Of a DNA stretch of 64,000 nt, positions 49,301-58,426 are shown piece by piece. This DNA is from Pichia kudriavzevii. Its lineage: Eukaryota; Ascomycota; Pichiomycetes; Pichiales; Pichiaceae. How positions within the stretch are numbered: the first letter of the stretch is position 1; every line of letters begins with the position of its first letter. Both the position numbers and the translations under genes were made by a program. The notes under the pieces are model-generated. The model did no database searches. It had not been told where the DNA came from and worked only from the letters and a program-made list of their open reading frames with translations. Location: positions 124,001 through 188,000 of the forward strand of contig NC_042507.1 of NCBI RefSeq assembly GCF_003054445.1. Reading direction: 5' to 3'.

Positions 49301-49862
49301 TGTTTTGCTGGAAAAAGACAATCACAAGTGAAAGCAACCTTTGGTGTGTTTCTGTCGTGTACTGGGGTTCTTTAACTGCAAACTCTAACAGATGGTTGAT
49401 AATCATTACGTTTTGATCATCAGATAGATGGATTCTTGTGCTATTTATTATAGAATCAACCGTTTTCAAAAGTTCGTCAACCAACTCAGTGTTTTTGTAT
49501 AAACCGGCTGCACTTAGTTCTGCGAATATTTTAGTGAAAACTTCTCCGAATTTCAGCCTAGAAAGCACTTTTGAACGCACACTAATTAGCCTACTATCAG
49601 CTTTACATTTGTTCCAAATAAAATTGAAAAGTTTCCACGTTTTTTCTGATTGCTTAAACTTTTGGGTCAGCTTACTCGATTGTGATATTCTATCAATCAA
49701 TAGTTCTAGGATGAATTTCTCTTTGTATGGCAAGCAGTTTTGGTCATTGTCATTATACAGTATATCAATCACAAAGTTGTAAATTTCATCCACTGAAGTG
49801 TCTTTGTTTCTCAAAAATTTAGTCACAGACTCTGTGTTGTCAAGCTTACTCGGCAAATCCAT
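46380..49862 (-). CDS. URB2: Urb2-like 60S ribosome biogenesis factor
   Basis: A 1160-residue, helix-rich, hydrophobic and Lys-rich protein without catalytic motifs. Length (Urb2 is 1174) and C-terminal block (DLLTLNELNYINRSLDHQSR followed by EEYKKFYKW) agree with the Urb2/Npa2 C-terminal domain. Members of this family act in the nucleolus in early 60S assembly with Npa1, Npa2/Dbp6 and Rsa3. The open frame reaches a TTG at 49889; the first ATG is at 49862 and gives MDLPSKLDNTESVTKF. The call rests on length and C-terminal pattern recognition, so the N-terminal two thirds should be viewed as unassigned helical repeats. It is divergent from NUP85 across 268 bp. Confidence 0.72.
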   Translation of the reverse strand: MDLPSKLDNTESVTKFLRNKDTSVDEIYNFVIDILYNDNDQNCLPYKEKFILELLIDRISQSSKLTQKFKQSEKTWKLFNFIWNKCKADSRLISVRSKVLSRLKFGEVFTKIFAELSAAGLYKNTELVDELLKTVDSIINSTRIHLSDDQNVMIINHLLEFAVKEPQYTTETHQRLLSLVIVFFQQNNKGNLKYDNKHRAEFAKLCLPNLLMAMEKHATPKIKDSLSSIIVQLLFSETDPDNVVSLIGCFSKAENASSLGESEILDLLRLIIPKISIGKLEEVAQILVSAFPQYSAVLIKEIAEMNKSLSSTFLSNLVEEALGRKDGDSHKLIIYSIRRNADICLKYTDKICELCQENSEFSMPLLKELFDSYAKNRDLDLFVKIWSDLISKYPGSIFESDSFIDYVSLKYVTLSNTQLSALVETEVNEYIGSPNQNPIFLLSICKGLLKAVSGSIQNAVSKTLLHNLLHLKALLVSLVALKGQYCWKLRFYIFSLFDVEELADDAKYLVNQKHENDSYYFFTMLRIFEQNTDLANDKFTKNLDSFYRKKSDSRFKSVLFSRFFMILEELLEVNKIKKFVEVFLKESNQEVVRKVFSNPLIQTRPKIMSCLIEECIKHNKMTNYLQFISVYAFTKTQRQQVLDLMVERLDDHSSMLIIENILKMPTYKSKLETEFDSLLKLARKGCQFSSIIVKIMNIHLQQPTESAKYIHQFTNSIAEVINKISPRTLLDSTDYLELFLLFVKDCTFNDPKMNTLKEKLIETAVKEITHLLSDTDNLSAENIEWILTFLTEINFCSKVEVKIDSLKVIVSQLGEKYTCHREMKLTIFRYICSLDDIYKPSYVIALFLVLNTRELDDTIDLYLSKLASREEDFLETWINIHKSFEESNPEDIESYIRLFTLMIKNVQKPTVAEKVKTIHRVFVSSISQIYHEVLKNDYLTKDIVALLNCLKTTLSTKTWIFTQYATELNLAFISHISSMLLNREDEHLVKNCYVELCQVTSSVILYQRKRISNRHHMINSVLTSLLKTLLARAHYIRGEGSLAFERLVSNLCEPNANNLYVKQTDNSSKDIEINNALSQIKSAMRKFIPVVIFNYITFYLKYQVDPSIKHELENAIFMMIDLLTLNELNYINRSLDHQSRQVFRNIYEEYKKFYKWNENS

Positions 49863-50130
49863 TGTAGCCACGGATAAATAAAGGATCAATCCGATATTTT
49901 GGATAAGTTGATTTTTCCACTTGACGTTGGAGGAAAAAAAAATTCGTTTGGAAAACTATCGTAAAAAAAAGTGTATGGTTGTTCAAATTTTCTCGAATTT
50001 CTGAACTGTGAGAAACTTCAACATCAAAATAATTTAAGCAGTGTTTACTGTTGTGTTGGGTGCTTCCTGTTAGGCTACTTATTTGTTCCACAGAGTGAAC
50101 CGGCGATAAATCTGATTAATAAGTTAGATA

Positions 50131-52776
50131 ATGGAAAGTAAGACAAATACTTCCAGTTTTGGGAAGACTTTTGGAAACGAATCCGCAAATTCAGTATCTG
50201 AATTCAACTTTAGCAACACCAATGACCCTAAGCTACAGAATGCCAATCCAAATAGGTTCAACAACAAAGCCGATAGTTCTACCGAGCATAAAACTACGTC
50301 ATTTTTATTTGGAGGTTCAGCTAAACCGGCTTTCAGTTTTGGAGCCAATGTATCAGATAATAAGAGCAATGGAAGTGGCGAGGCCAAAGGAGAAAGTGCA
50401 TCTTTTAATTTTGGAAATACTGCCCCTGCTATATCTGACTCTAAAGTCCACCATCTGAACGGGAATAAACTAAAAGAAAACAAGAATAAGAAAACTGGGA
50501 ATGCAGAGAAACCCACAAAAACAAGTAGAGAAGGAGAATTGCCTAGAGGTGATCAGAAATCGCCAGAGGGTAATCAACTTTTAGAGAGTTATGTGGTTCC
50601 ACCAATGAATGATTTAACGAATCATAACCAGATGGAAATAAGCGATGAGGAAGCATTTTATGATGTGGATATAGACGAAAACACGAATTTGCCTATAAGG
50701 AGAATTAACTATAGTGAATCCAAATCCCCACTATTATCCAATGAGCATTTAAAATTTGCTATTTCAAGTAGAGATGATAAAGGAGTAGTTTATGTAGCGC
50801 CTTCTAATAAGGATATTGAAGATAAAGAGAAAACTAAACTTTTTCCATTCGATCTGTTACCACAATTAGATAAATCATTTGAATATAGGGATTTTTTGAA
50901 CAGTACGTACAAGGACTTTGAACAATTGCTAAAGGATAAAAAGTACGAACATTTCTTAAGTGAAGAAGAGGAAGACTTTGTAGGTGTCCCATCTGTGTTG
51001 AAGAAGCAAATGGAGGATCGTCAAATGGTTTTGAAAGAAATTATGTCCTCATTATTAATGAACATGCAATTATTAATTAAAAATAAAATAAAAAAAGATT
51101 TTGTTAATTTGGAAGACCAATGGGTATTGAATTATGAAGAGATTATCAATGTATTATACCTCTTGAATGCCTTACATTTTGGAAATAAGGATGAAACAAC
51201 CGTGTTGTTCCAACAGTGGATTGAGAGAATCGATATACAACCAACTGAAGAATTAGTCGAAACAGTATTCAAAGAATCTGACAAGCCATATGAAAACCCT
51301 TTGTTCTGGTCTAATTATGTCAAGAAATTACTGATGAGAGGTTCTTTCTCGAACCTGGTTGATGATTTCAAAGTTTCCATGTATGAGGAGCTAAAAGACA
51401 GCGATACTGAGTTATTTGAGATTATTGATGAGTTTGTCAACTTGATTTCCCTCTATGATCCTATCAAGTTTTCATATGATATGAAAGCATTTTTACACTG
51501 GAAACAGTTAGCTGTTGCACTTAGAGAAAACTCTGTCAATGTAGAAACGAACCACGCGATTATACAAGCCGAGTTATTAGAACTTCTGAGTATTATCAGT
51601 GGGTCTTCGAAGACAATAAATGAATGTTCAGCAAGTTGGTACGAATGTTTTATTGGCCACTTTTTATATCAAATGCCAAGTAAACAGCTTATACCCAAAT
51701 ATATTGACAATGCTTTGGATGTTGAAACTTATCCTAAGCCAATACCAGGGGTTGAAGCATGGGATTCCATATGTGTTGATCTATTGAAAAATAAATTCTT
51801 ATCGGTTATTGCATCTATCGAGGCTTTAGACAAATCAATAGGCACTTTTGTTGCTATTCTAATTGAAGCTGCTGGTTTATTAAGTACGTATTCTGAAGAG
51901 ATTGGCAAAGACGATGCCATCAGTAAGAAACAGACAAATAATAGCATTAGTGCAAGTATTGATAGGATGGTAGAGGATCTTGCGTTAACATATTTAAGCA
52001 ATCAAGAGTTGTTTCCTATTGGTGTTGGGATTCTTATCAATACTGGAAACAGCAAAAGCAGGGAAATTCTGTCCGAAGTACTACCGACCTATGAGATCAA
52101 GGATTCTGATGATTTTGAATGGGTGTTATCGGTTTGCTCGCAGTTAAAGTTGAGTAAGACCATGGCTACAATTCAACAAATCCAAGGTGAGAAGTTCTTT
52201 GAGAAGCATCTGATTCCGAATGCTCTATCATGTTTTGCAGCCTCACATACTTCAGAAAAGGTTGTATCTACCGTATGGCGGTTATTTGAAGATACCCTGA
52301 TAAGAGGTGAGCTAGATGAGGAGCTTGCTGTTCAATTATTTGAAAGTGATTTTGCCAAGAACAACGGATTATTAAGGCAATGTCTGTCACCATTATATGT
52401 ACTAAATGAAATAATGAAGCCTGGGGGCTTGCATAACAGAACATGGACCAGCAGGTTACTAAGCTTATTTGATTTTAGGTATCTACCTTCTTTCTACAAG
52501 GCTGGATTGGTTGTACTTTTGTTTGAGAATTTGAACCAGAATGTCTTTACATTGGAAAACCTAGCTTTGATTATCGAACAATTCAACCGATTTGAGAGTC
52601 ATATTAATGCCGATTCCGAAGCTAAACTAAAATGCGAGGCACTTTACAAGCTTATGGTTGAAAACAGAAGTACACGTGCTTATCCTCTGACATTTGCTCA
52701 ACTGCTCCACACGGTTCGCCGAGGCATTGCCATGGATGTTTCTTTTACGTTTTTGGATGACACTCAATATCAGTAA
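50131..52776 (+). CDS. NUP85: Nuclear pore scaffold Nup85 with FG-containing N-terminal extension
   Basis: The 881-residue protein matches S. cerevisiae Nup85 (744) over its alpha-helical scaffold from about residue 240 on: ASWYECFIGHFLYQMPSKQL, EAWDSICVDLLKNKFLSVI, DDFEWVLSVCSQLKLSKTM. This is part of the Y-complex (Nup84 complex) of the nuclear pore. The first 110 residues have five FG dipeptides (FGKTFG near residue 10, FLFGGS, FSFGAN, FNFGNT) in Ser/Asn-rich sequence. A basic stretch (KLKENKNKK) and an acidic patch (SDEEAFYDVDIDE) follow. The FG-containing extension is absent from my recollection of S. cerevisiae Nup85. ATG 50131 is preceded by ATTAATAAGTTAGATA; no alternative in-frame ATG precedes it. 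Confidence 0.88.
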   Translation: MESKTNTSSFGKTFGNESANSVSEFNFSNTNDPKLQNANPNRFNNKADSSTEHKTTSFLFGGSAKPAFSFGANVSDNKSNGSGEAKGESASFNFGNTAPAISDSKVHHLNGNKLKENKNKKTGNAEKPTKTSREGELPRGDQKSPEGNQLLESYVVPPMNDLTNHNQMEISDEEAFYDVDIDENTNLPIRRINYSESKSPLLSNEHLKFAISSRDDKGVVYVAPSNKDIEDKEKTKLFPFDLLPQLDKSFEYRDFLNSTYKDFEQLLKDKKYEHFLSEEEEDFVGVPSVLKKQMEDRQMVLKEIMSSLLMNMQLLIKNKIKKDFVNLEDQWVLNYEEIINVLYLLNALHFGNKDETTVLFQQWIERIDIQPTEELVETVFKESDKPYENPLFWSNYVKKLLMRGSFSNLVDDFKVSMYEELKDSDTELFEIIDEFVNLISLYDPIKFSYDMKAFLHWKQLAVALRENSVNVETNHAIIQAELLELLSIISGSSKTINECSASWYECFIGHFLYQMPSKQLIPKYIDNALDVETYPKPIPGVEAWDSICVDLLKNKFLSVIASIEALDKSIGTFVAILIEAAGLLSTYSEEIGKDDAISKKQTNNSISASIDRMVEDLALTYLSNQELFPIGVGILINTGNSKSREILSEVLPTYEIKDSDDFEWVLSVCSQLKLSKTMATIQQIQGEKFFEKHLIPNALSCFAASHTSEKVVSTVWRLFEDTLIRGELDEELAVQLFESDFAKNNGLLRQCLSPLYVLNEIMKPGGLHNRTWTSRLLSLFDFRYLPSFYKAGLVVLLFENLNQNVFTLENLALIIEQFNRFESHINADSEAKLKCEALYKLMVENRSTRAYPLTFAQLLHTVRRGIAMDVSFTFLDDTQYQ

Positions 52777-53065
52777 AAAAAATGTATAAATTTGGGCTTC
52801 TATAGATGCTGTAACTAGAGCAATTAATTAACCAATCCATATATTCTAGCATCAGATGAATTGTAGATAGATATCGGAAATACACGGCGGTTTTCCTTAC
52901 CCAGAACGGATTTGTCGTCGGTTTTCCAGATTTCCGTATTTTTCACTCTCGCCACATTGGATTTTTGCCTCGTCCATAAAGCTAGATCAGGGCCTCTCTT
53001 TGTTCTTATCTTGAAATGAACACTTGCTTTCTTTAGTTTGTCTCTTCTGAACAAGAGTAAGAACC

Positions 53066-53866
53066 ATGTCTGGACACGACAACGTTATCCTTTTAGAACA
53101 GACAAACCAACTAAAATGCTTGTACACGTATGTCTACTAGAGGGGATGGGAGCTAGAGATTGTTTTCTCTTACTTCATTTTAATGATTGATTTCCTTTTT
53201 TTTTTTTCTAACGGTACTTTCACCAATTACATTATACTAACCATGAATCGACCGTGTGTGTGAGTTTTCTTCCTTTTCCATAGAATTGTACGTGACAAAA
53301 ATACAAAACGTGGGGACTTTGTGTTTTATTCTGACAGAATTATTAGGCTACTAGTTGAAGAGGGATTGAATCAGTTGCCAGTTAAGCCAGTGACGATTGA
53401 AACTCCAACGGGTTCCACATATGAAGGTTCTCAATTCATGGGTAAGATATGTGGTGTCTCGATCATTAGAGCTGGTGAGTCGATGGAGGCGGGTCTTAGA
53501 GATTGTTGCAGATCTGTTCGTTTAGGAAAGATTTTGATTCAAAGAGACGAGGAAACGGCAACTCCAAAGTTATTCTATGTGAAGTTACCTGAAGATATTA
53601 GTGAAAGATATGTTTTATTGTTAGATCCATTATTAGCTACCGGTGGTTCTGCAGCAATGGCTGTTGATGTTTTAATTGAAAAAGGTGTTAAGCCAGACAA
53701 AATTTTGTTTTTGAATGTGTTGGCTAGTCCAGAAGGTATCCAAGTTTTCAAGGAAAAGTATCCAGCTGTTAAGATTATTACTGGTCACATCGACGAAGGT
53801 CTCGATGAAAAGAAGTACGTTGTTCCTGGTGTTGGTGACTTTGGTGACAGATACTACTGTATATAA
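53066..53866 (+). CDS. FUR1: Uracil phosphoribosyltransferase (spliced)
   Basis: Two exons, 53066-53127 and 53284-53866, joined across one intron encode 214 residues. Exon 1 begins MSGHDNVILLEQTNQLKCLY; after splicing the reading continues TIVRDKNTKRGDFVFYSDRI, matching yeast Fur1 closely across the junction. The PRPP-binding loop is in LLLDPLLATGGSAAMA, and the C-terminus is VPGVGDFGDRYYC-type, as in eukaryotic UPRTases. The enzyme makes UMP from uracil and PRPP in pyrimidine salvage and also activates 5-fluorouracil. Without the intron the longest open frame would start at a TTG at 53321 and lack the N-terminal third, so the spliced model is required. Product length is near S. cerevisiae Fur1 (216). 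Confidence 0.95.
53128..53283 (+). other. FUR1 spliceosomal intron (156 nt)
   Basis: Donor GTATGT at 53128, branch site TACTAAC at 53235-53241 and acceptor TAG ending at 53283 are all canonical for budding yeast. The donor splits a Thr codon (AC|A), and the frame closes exactly. Branch-to-acceptor distance is about 42 nt with pyrimidine-rich DNA between. Confidence 0.95.
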
Positions 53867-54114
53867 GCAATTGATTGCTTTTATAGAGTTTTAGATAGGC
53901 ATTTGAGTTCACTATGTACAGATTTCACGTAATCGGCATCACCATATTGTGAAAAAATGCGCTCTCTATTTTTTTTTTTACCCTTCAGCGATTAAGGGAA
54001 GCTTGCAGGTAATTTTCCACACTGTTGACCCCAATCTATCATGTGTTTACATTTGTAATTTAGTTAGCATGGTTTTATTCCGTTACTAGTCAGTAGTCAA
54101 TTTAACGACGAAAC

Positions 54115-55263
54115 ATGGGGGAGTCATATACGCAACCGATTGTACTAGATAATGGATCGGGAACTATACGATGTGGATTTGCTGGGGATGATACACCACG
54201 TGTGAATTATTCTAATGTTCTTGGGCGACCGAAGTACAAAAAGGTTCAATGTTTACCGAGTGATATATCTGAAGATGACACATTTGTTGGCAGCCAAGCA
54301 CAACTTAAACGCGGATTCTTAAAGTTAAGCTATCCAATAGAGCATGGAACTATTGAAGATTGGAGAACGATGGAACTGATATGGGATCAAGTTTTCAACC
54401 ATGACTTGTCTAATGCTGGGTCCAAAACTGAAATTTCTTTAAATGACCATTCCCTCTTGATTACCGAACATCCTTTTACCCAACGTAAACAAAGGGAGAA
54501 GATGTGTGAGATCTTGTTTGAGACTTTTGGGTTTAGTTCACTCAATATTGGGATGCCAAGCATACTTTCTTTATACGCTACTGGTAGGACGACAGGTGTT
54601 TCATTAGACGTCGGGGATGGTGTCTGTTGTATTTCCCCTATATATGATGGATTCGCACTACCGGGAAGCATTAAGAGAATGGATTTAGCTGGTCGAGATA
54701 TGACGAGACACTTGCAGCTAGAGATAATGAAGAATGGGTATACTATGAACTCATCATCGGAATTTGAAATAGTTAGAAATATGAAGGAGAGAATGTGTAG
54801 GGTGAGCTCAAGCAAGCTAGACATTAGAGAGCTGTTAGACAATGAGAATGAGAGTTTCAAGTTACCCGATGGAAAGTTTTTAGACATACCTTCTTCTTCC
54901 CTTAGCAGGCCCTGTGAATTGATGTTTCAGCCAGAACTGTTTGGCATCGAGGGAATGGGTGTCCACGAATTACTGTACAATTCCATTATGAGAACTGACG
55001 TTGATTTGAGAGGGGAATTTTTTGAAACCATTGTGCTTAGCGGAGGATCAACTATGTTCAAAGGTTTTGGGTCCAGGATGATCAAAGAGTTGAGAGGTTT
55101 AGACAATGAAATTAAGATAAAATTGTTTGCATCTCCTGAACGTCGAAATAATTGCTTTATTGGCGCCTCAATCTTGTCCAATTTGAGTACTTTCAATAGA
55201 ATGGTTGTTTCTAGAAAGCAATTTCAAGAAGATCCAGATTGTGTATTTGATAAATATTACTAA
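54115..55263 (+). CDS. ARP1: Actin-related protein Arp1 (centractin)
   Basis: The 382-residue actin-fold protein has the usual phosphate-1 loop (PIVLDNGSGTIRCGFAGDDTPR, read in two parts) and a phosphate-2-like loop, SLDVGDGVC. The adenosine motif is VLSGGSTMFKGFGSRM. The length and sequence pattern (GTIEDWRTMELIWDQVF, RMDLAGRDMTRHL) place it with Arp1 rather than conventional actin, which would be far more conserved. Arp1 forms the short filament of the dynactin complex that activates dynein for spindle and nuclear migration. Yeast Arp1 (ACT5) is 384 residues. The end DCVFDKYY is slightly divergent from actin KCF. The start aaacATGggg is clear. Confidence 0.93.
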   Translation: MGESYTQPIVLDNGSGTIRCGFAGDDTPRVNYSNVLGRPKYKKVQCLPSDISEDDTFVGSQAQLKRGFLKLSYPIEHGTIEDWRTMELIWDQVFNHDLSNAGSKTEISLNDHSLLITEHPFTQRKQREKMCEILFETFGFSSLNIGMPSILSLYATGRTTGVSLDVGDGVCCISPIYDGFALPGSIKRMDLAGRDMTRHLQLEIMKNGYTMNSSSEFEIVRNMKERMCRVSSSKLDIRELLDNENESFKLPDGKFLDIPSSSLSRPCELMFQPELFGIEGMGVHELLYNSIMRTDVDLRGEFFETIVLSGGSTMFKGFGSRMIKELRGLDNEIKIKLFASPERRNNCFIGASILSNLSTFNRMVVSRKQFQEDPDCVFDKYY

Positions 55264-55497
55264 ATAATAGCTATACCCTGTTATTTGAAGAGACGCTCGT
55301 CAATAGTATTAAAGTGCGAATGGTATATTATTGTCCGTACAAAAGATGATATAAAAAAATAGGTAGAAAAGAAGAACAAAAAAGACTAAAAAGTACATTG
55401 CTTAATAAAGATAGAAAATGCTAGAGTCAATGAATGAAAAAACGAAACAAAGAAAGAGAAAGAAAAAGCATACTGCAACATGGCTCGAGTGTAAATA

Positions 55498-57327
55498 CTA
55501 TTCATCATCGTTACTGATATGGCATATATCAATTCCAAATATTTCATTAGTTGAGAAACTCAAGCTCTTTCCCACAATAGGGGAGCCAAAAACATTTGTT
55601 GTTATCGATGGTATATTCTGCATATGTGAAGTATTCGATAGTAGAGGCTTATTTACCGGTGAGGTATAGAAATCATCCAAATACGAGGGAGACGCCCAAT
55701 ACTTCCTGCTTGAGTTGGAGAAACTATTGTCGGGCGTATTTAATTGGTGAAATGGTGTGCTCCTTATTCTGCTTGTATTTGCATTTTTAGAGTTTGAAGG
55801 AGGTATATGCTGTAGGGATTTTAGTTGGGAAGCGATAGAGGGCAATGGACAGTTCTGATTCAACTTTGGAGTGACTGGCTCAAGGATTGGACCAATTGGC
55901 CCATTTTCAATTGGCTTAATGGGAGAAAATTCGAAATTAGCCCTTGAGCTAAAGGAAGTTGCAAATTCGACTGAGGTGTTTGCAATACTAATTGGGCCTG
56001 GTGAGATATCAGAGAATAAATGGGTTGGGGTTGCAGAGATGTTCACTTCCGGTATGGAACTTAAGCCATCACTAGCGTTGCGATTGTGGATATATCGGGC
56101 GTTTAATGCATATGATTCATGGGACATTGTGCTCTTTGATAAAGGAGTTGAAACCATATCGCTGTGAAACAAATCGATTTCGTTATCTTTATCATCATCT
56201 CTGTCAGTATCTGTTGTAAAGGATTGAGATTTTGGTGTTTGAGGATTATTTCGCTTTGAGTTTTTAAGATTTTGAGAGGTGGATAAAGATGCAGAAGACG
56301 ATGACAAGGATGATGATGATGATGATGACGACGACGCTCCTCCTCCATTCCTTTTAGTTTCTTTAATGTTACAGAATATGTGTTCGAATCCAGGGACAAT
56401 TTGCCAGAAATGGCCTTTCTTTTCTTTCAATTTTTCAGTTTTTTGGAAAGCTTTATTTAAAGACAAATTGTGTCTAATTGAGTTTTGCCAACCAACCTCA
56501 CCCTTTTTATAGAACTTGAAATGATCAGATATCCATTGATAAATTTCAGCCAATGTCAACCTCCGATCAGGGGCTCTCAAGAGGGCCATTCCAATTAGAG
56601 AAGCATATGAGTAGGGTGGTTTGGTGTTACCAGTGAATGTTATTTCTGGCATATCTTCTGGGTTCGGGAGCACAAAATCGGACTCATGTTGTTCCGTGCA
56701 TACAAGTTTGTTTGATGATTTTTTTTTCAATTGTTGTTGGGTGTGATGGTTCTCAGTGATGGATTGGCGTCTTCTCTTCCGATTGAAGTTAGGAGAGCGG
56801 AGAGGGTCTTCGAAGGTGTCCGTATTGGGACTATCATGAATGATGTTGATGTTTATGTTTGCCGGTTTGAAGATGCTGTTTGGTGCTTGTGGTTGTTGGA
56901 GTTGGGGCTGGTTCTGATATTGATATTGATGGCGATGGTGATGGTGGTGATGTTGTTGTTGTACTTCAAGTGGACGTTCGTATAGACTAGGAGACGAAAA
57001 CTCCGGGGATAACAAACCGTTAGATTTACCATCTCTCTGTAATGAGTGGAGGCTGTTGGAGGTGTCATCACAGGAACGAGAGGATGTCCTCAGAGTTGAA
57101 TGTGGAGGGGTTTTCAATTCTGACTTCTTAGAAGGACTGGATAAGTTTGCGGCAGGCAGCAACTCCGAGTTGACAGTGTTGGTTTGCGGCTTTAATTTTG
57201 ATTGTATTCTAATATTGGATTTCTCCTTTGTCCTTGTTCCCTTGGACATTGACATTGACCGAGTTTCTCTCTTATCTGCGAGATCATTATAATCCGATAG
57301 GGGCGAGCTGGTTAAGTTACGGTCCAT
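55498..57327 (-). CDS. HCM1: Forkhead transcription factor, HCM1-like
   Basis: A 609-residue nuclear protein with a single forkhead DNA-binding domain (about 232-325): NTKPPYSYASLIGMALL, then WQNSIRHNLSLNKAFQKTEK and GHFWQIVPGFE. No FHA domain is visible, which separates it from Fkh1/Fkh2. The KGHFW ending and KPPYSYASLI beginning resemble Hcm1 and S. pombe Sep1. Hcm1 drives S-phase genes for chromosome segregation, budding and dynamics. The flanks are low complexity: a His-rich run (about 124-133), Gln/Pro-rich stretches, a Ser run after the domain (about 330-345) and SP/TP sites throughout that could be Cdk targets. The start is ATG at 57327. Orthology is a strong guess. Confidence 0.85.
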   Translation of the reverse strand: MDRNLTSSPLSDYNDLADKRETRSMSMSKGTRTKEKSNIRIQSKLKPQTNTVNSELLPAANLSSPSKKSELKTPPHSTLRTSSRSCDDTSNSLHSLQRDGKSNGLLSPEFSSPSLYERPLEVQQQHHHHHHRHQYQYQNQPQLQQPQAPNSIFKPANININIIHDSPNTDTFEDPLRSPNFNRKRRRQSITENHHTQQQLKKKSSNKLVCTEQHESDFVLPNPEDMPEITFTGNTKPPYSYASLIGMALLRAPDRRLTLAEIYQWISDHFKFYKKGEVGWQNSIRHNLSLNKAFQKTEKLKEKKGHFWQIVPGFEHIFCNIKETKRNGGGASSSSSSSSSLSSSSASLSTSQNLKNSKRNNPQTPKSQSFTTDTDRDDDKDNEIDLFHSDMVSTPLSKSTMSHESYALNARYIHNRNASDGLSSIPEVNISATPTHLFSDISPGPISIANTSVEFATSFSSRANFEFSPIKPIENGPIGPILEPVTPKLNQNCPLPSIASQLKSLQHIPPSNSKNANTSRIRSTPFHQLNTPDNSFSNSSRKYWASPSYLDDFYTSPVNKPLLSNTSHMQNIPSITTNVFGSPIVGKSLSFSTNEIFGIDICHISNDDE

Positions 57328-58426
57328 ATTCTCTGAATCTTCTCTCTTGTTGTTATTAGGTGTTGTTGTTTCCCGTTGTTTTATAAAGTGTCGACTTGGA
57401 CTATTTCGTATTTTATACTTGTACTATATCTATAATTTTCAATTGCGTTTTCCAGATATAGCGGAATGGAGAAATGAATGAAATATGTTATTACAGAGTG
57501 TCGAATTCAGAAGATGATATCAAGAAGGGTTATATGAATAAAGAAGGTATTAGGAATGCACAAGGGAGGAGAATAGGTCCGGAGTAGAATTTTGATAGAG
57601 TATGCAAAGTAACCAGAAATGATAAAGTAGAGATAGTGAGAATATAACACTCGAAGCAAAGTTGCATAACCCATAGAAGATATAGACAACTCTAGATCAG
57701 CTACTTCTATTCCGTTCCTTTGAATTAGGATTGTTTCATATGTCTCTCTGCAAACGCGTTTTGGCGTCGCGCGTTGTTTACCTTTTGAACTAGGAAAGGG
57801 CGTGTTGTTCTGTCCAGACGCTGGAATTACAAGGAAGAAGGTCGAAAACTCGAAATAAGGAAAAGGAGAAAATGGAAGGAAAAAGAAACGCGCCAAAGAT
57901 CGTCTCGTGATGGCCAAGAAAGTGGGCGGCAATAAAGAAGGAGCGCGTGCCTTCCTCTTTGGGAAACGGGCCGTCCCGGCGTTTCGCGTGAATATAGTTA
58001 CAGAAATAAAGGGTGTGTATGATTACGTGAGTAAATTGGAAAATTTGGAAAATGACAAATTTAGAAAATGACAAAAACACAGAGCAATGCTATGAAAAAA
58101 AAAGAAAAAAAGAAAAAAAGTAATATGTTCAACTAAAGGTGGCTCAGTTATAGAGATAATCTAATGAATCAAAAGGAAGGGGGTAATGGCCAAAAAGAAA
58201 AAAAAAAAGGGGGGGGGGGGATTTTCTTGCAAAAGGGGCTGGAAAAAAATAAAAAATAAAAGGGAAACTCGTATTGGAACAATCCTTTTGGAGGCTCATA
58301 CTCTATTTTCTGGCTCTGGTATTGTGTTTAACTTTGAAGAGCGTTGTGGACTTGGTCCAATTGTCTACATCTAGTGAGGATTCATTCCGTTAGAACAGAG
58401 AGACCCTTCTACAAAGGACATAGACA
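57328..58426. promoter_or_regulatory. Long divergent promoter HCM1-like/HUL4
   Basis: No gene is seen in 1.1 kb. Five CGCGT/ACGCG cores cluster at 57754-57989: ACGCGT 57754-57759, CGCGT 57770-57774, ACGCG 57888-57892, CGCGT 57944-57948 and TTTCGCGT 57982-57989 (reverse of the SCB CGCGAAA). An A11G12 run occupies 58198-58220. Small minus-strand open frames overlap here without recognisable domains. Confidence 0.55.
58198..58220. repeat. A11G12 purine run
   Basis: A run of 11 A followed by 12 G in intergenic DNA between the HCM1-like gene and HUL4. It can form G-quadruplex or triplex-type structures in principle. A short open frame across it (58186-58374) is rejected as a gene. Confidence 0.9.

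Noticed and set aside
50124-50516. Minus-strand 130-residue open frame
   Set aside because: Antisense shadow of the low-complexity NUP85 N-terminus; no domain and no promoter-like context.
56360-56400. GTTCGAATCC string resembling a tRNA B box
   Set aside because: It lies inside the forkhead domain coding sequence (VPGFEHIFCN region), and no A box or cloverleaf can be drawn around it.
58186-58374. Short open frame with Lys and Gly runs
   Set aside because: Produced by the A11G12 run in intergenic DNA; no homology can be seen.
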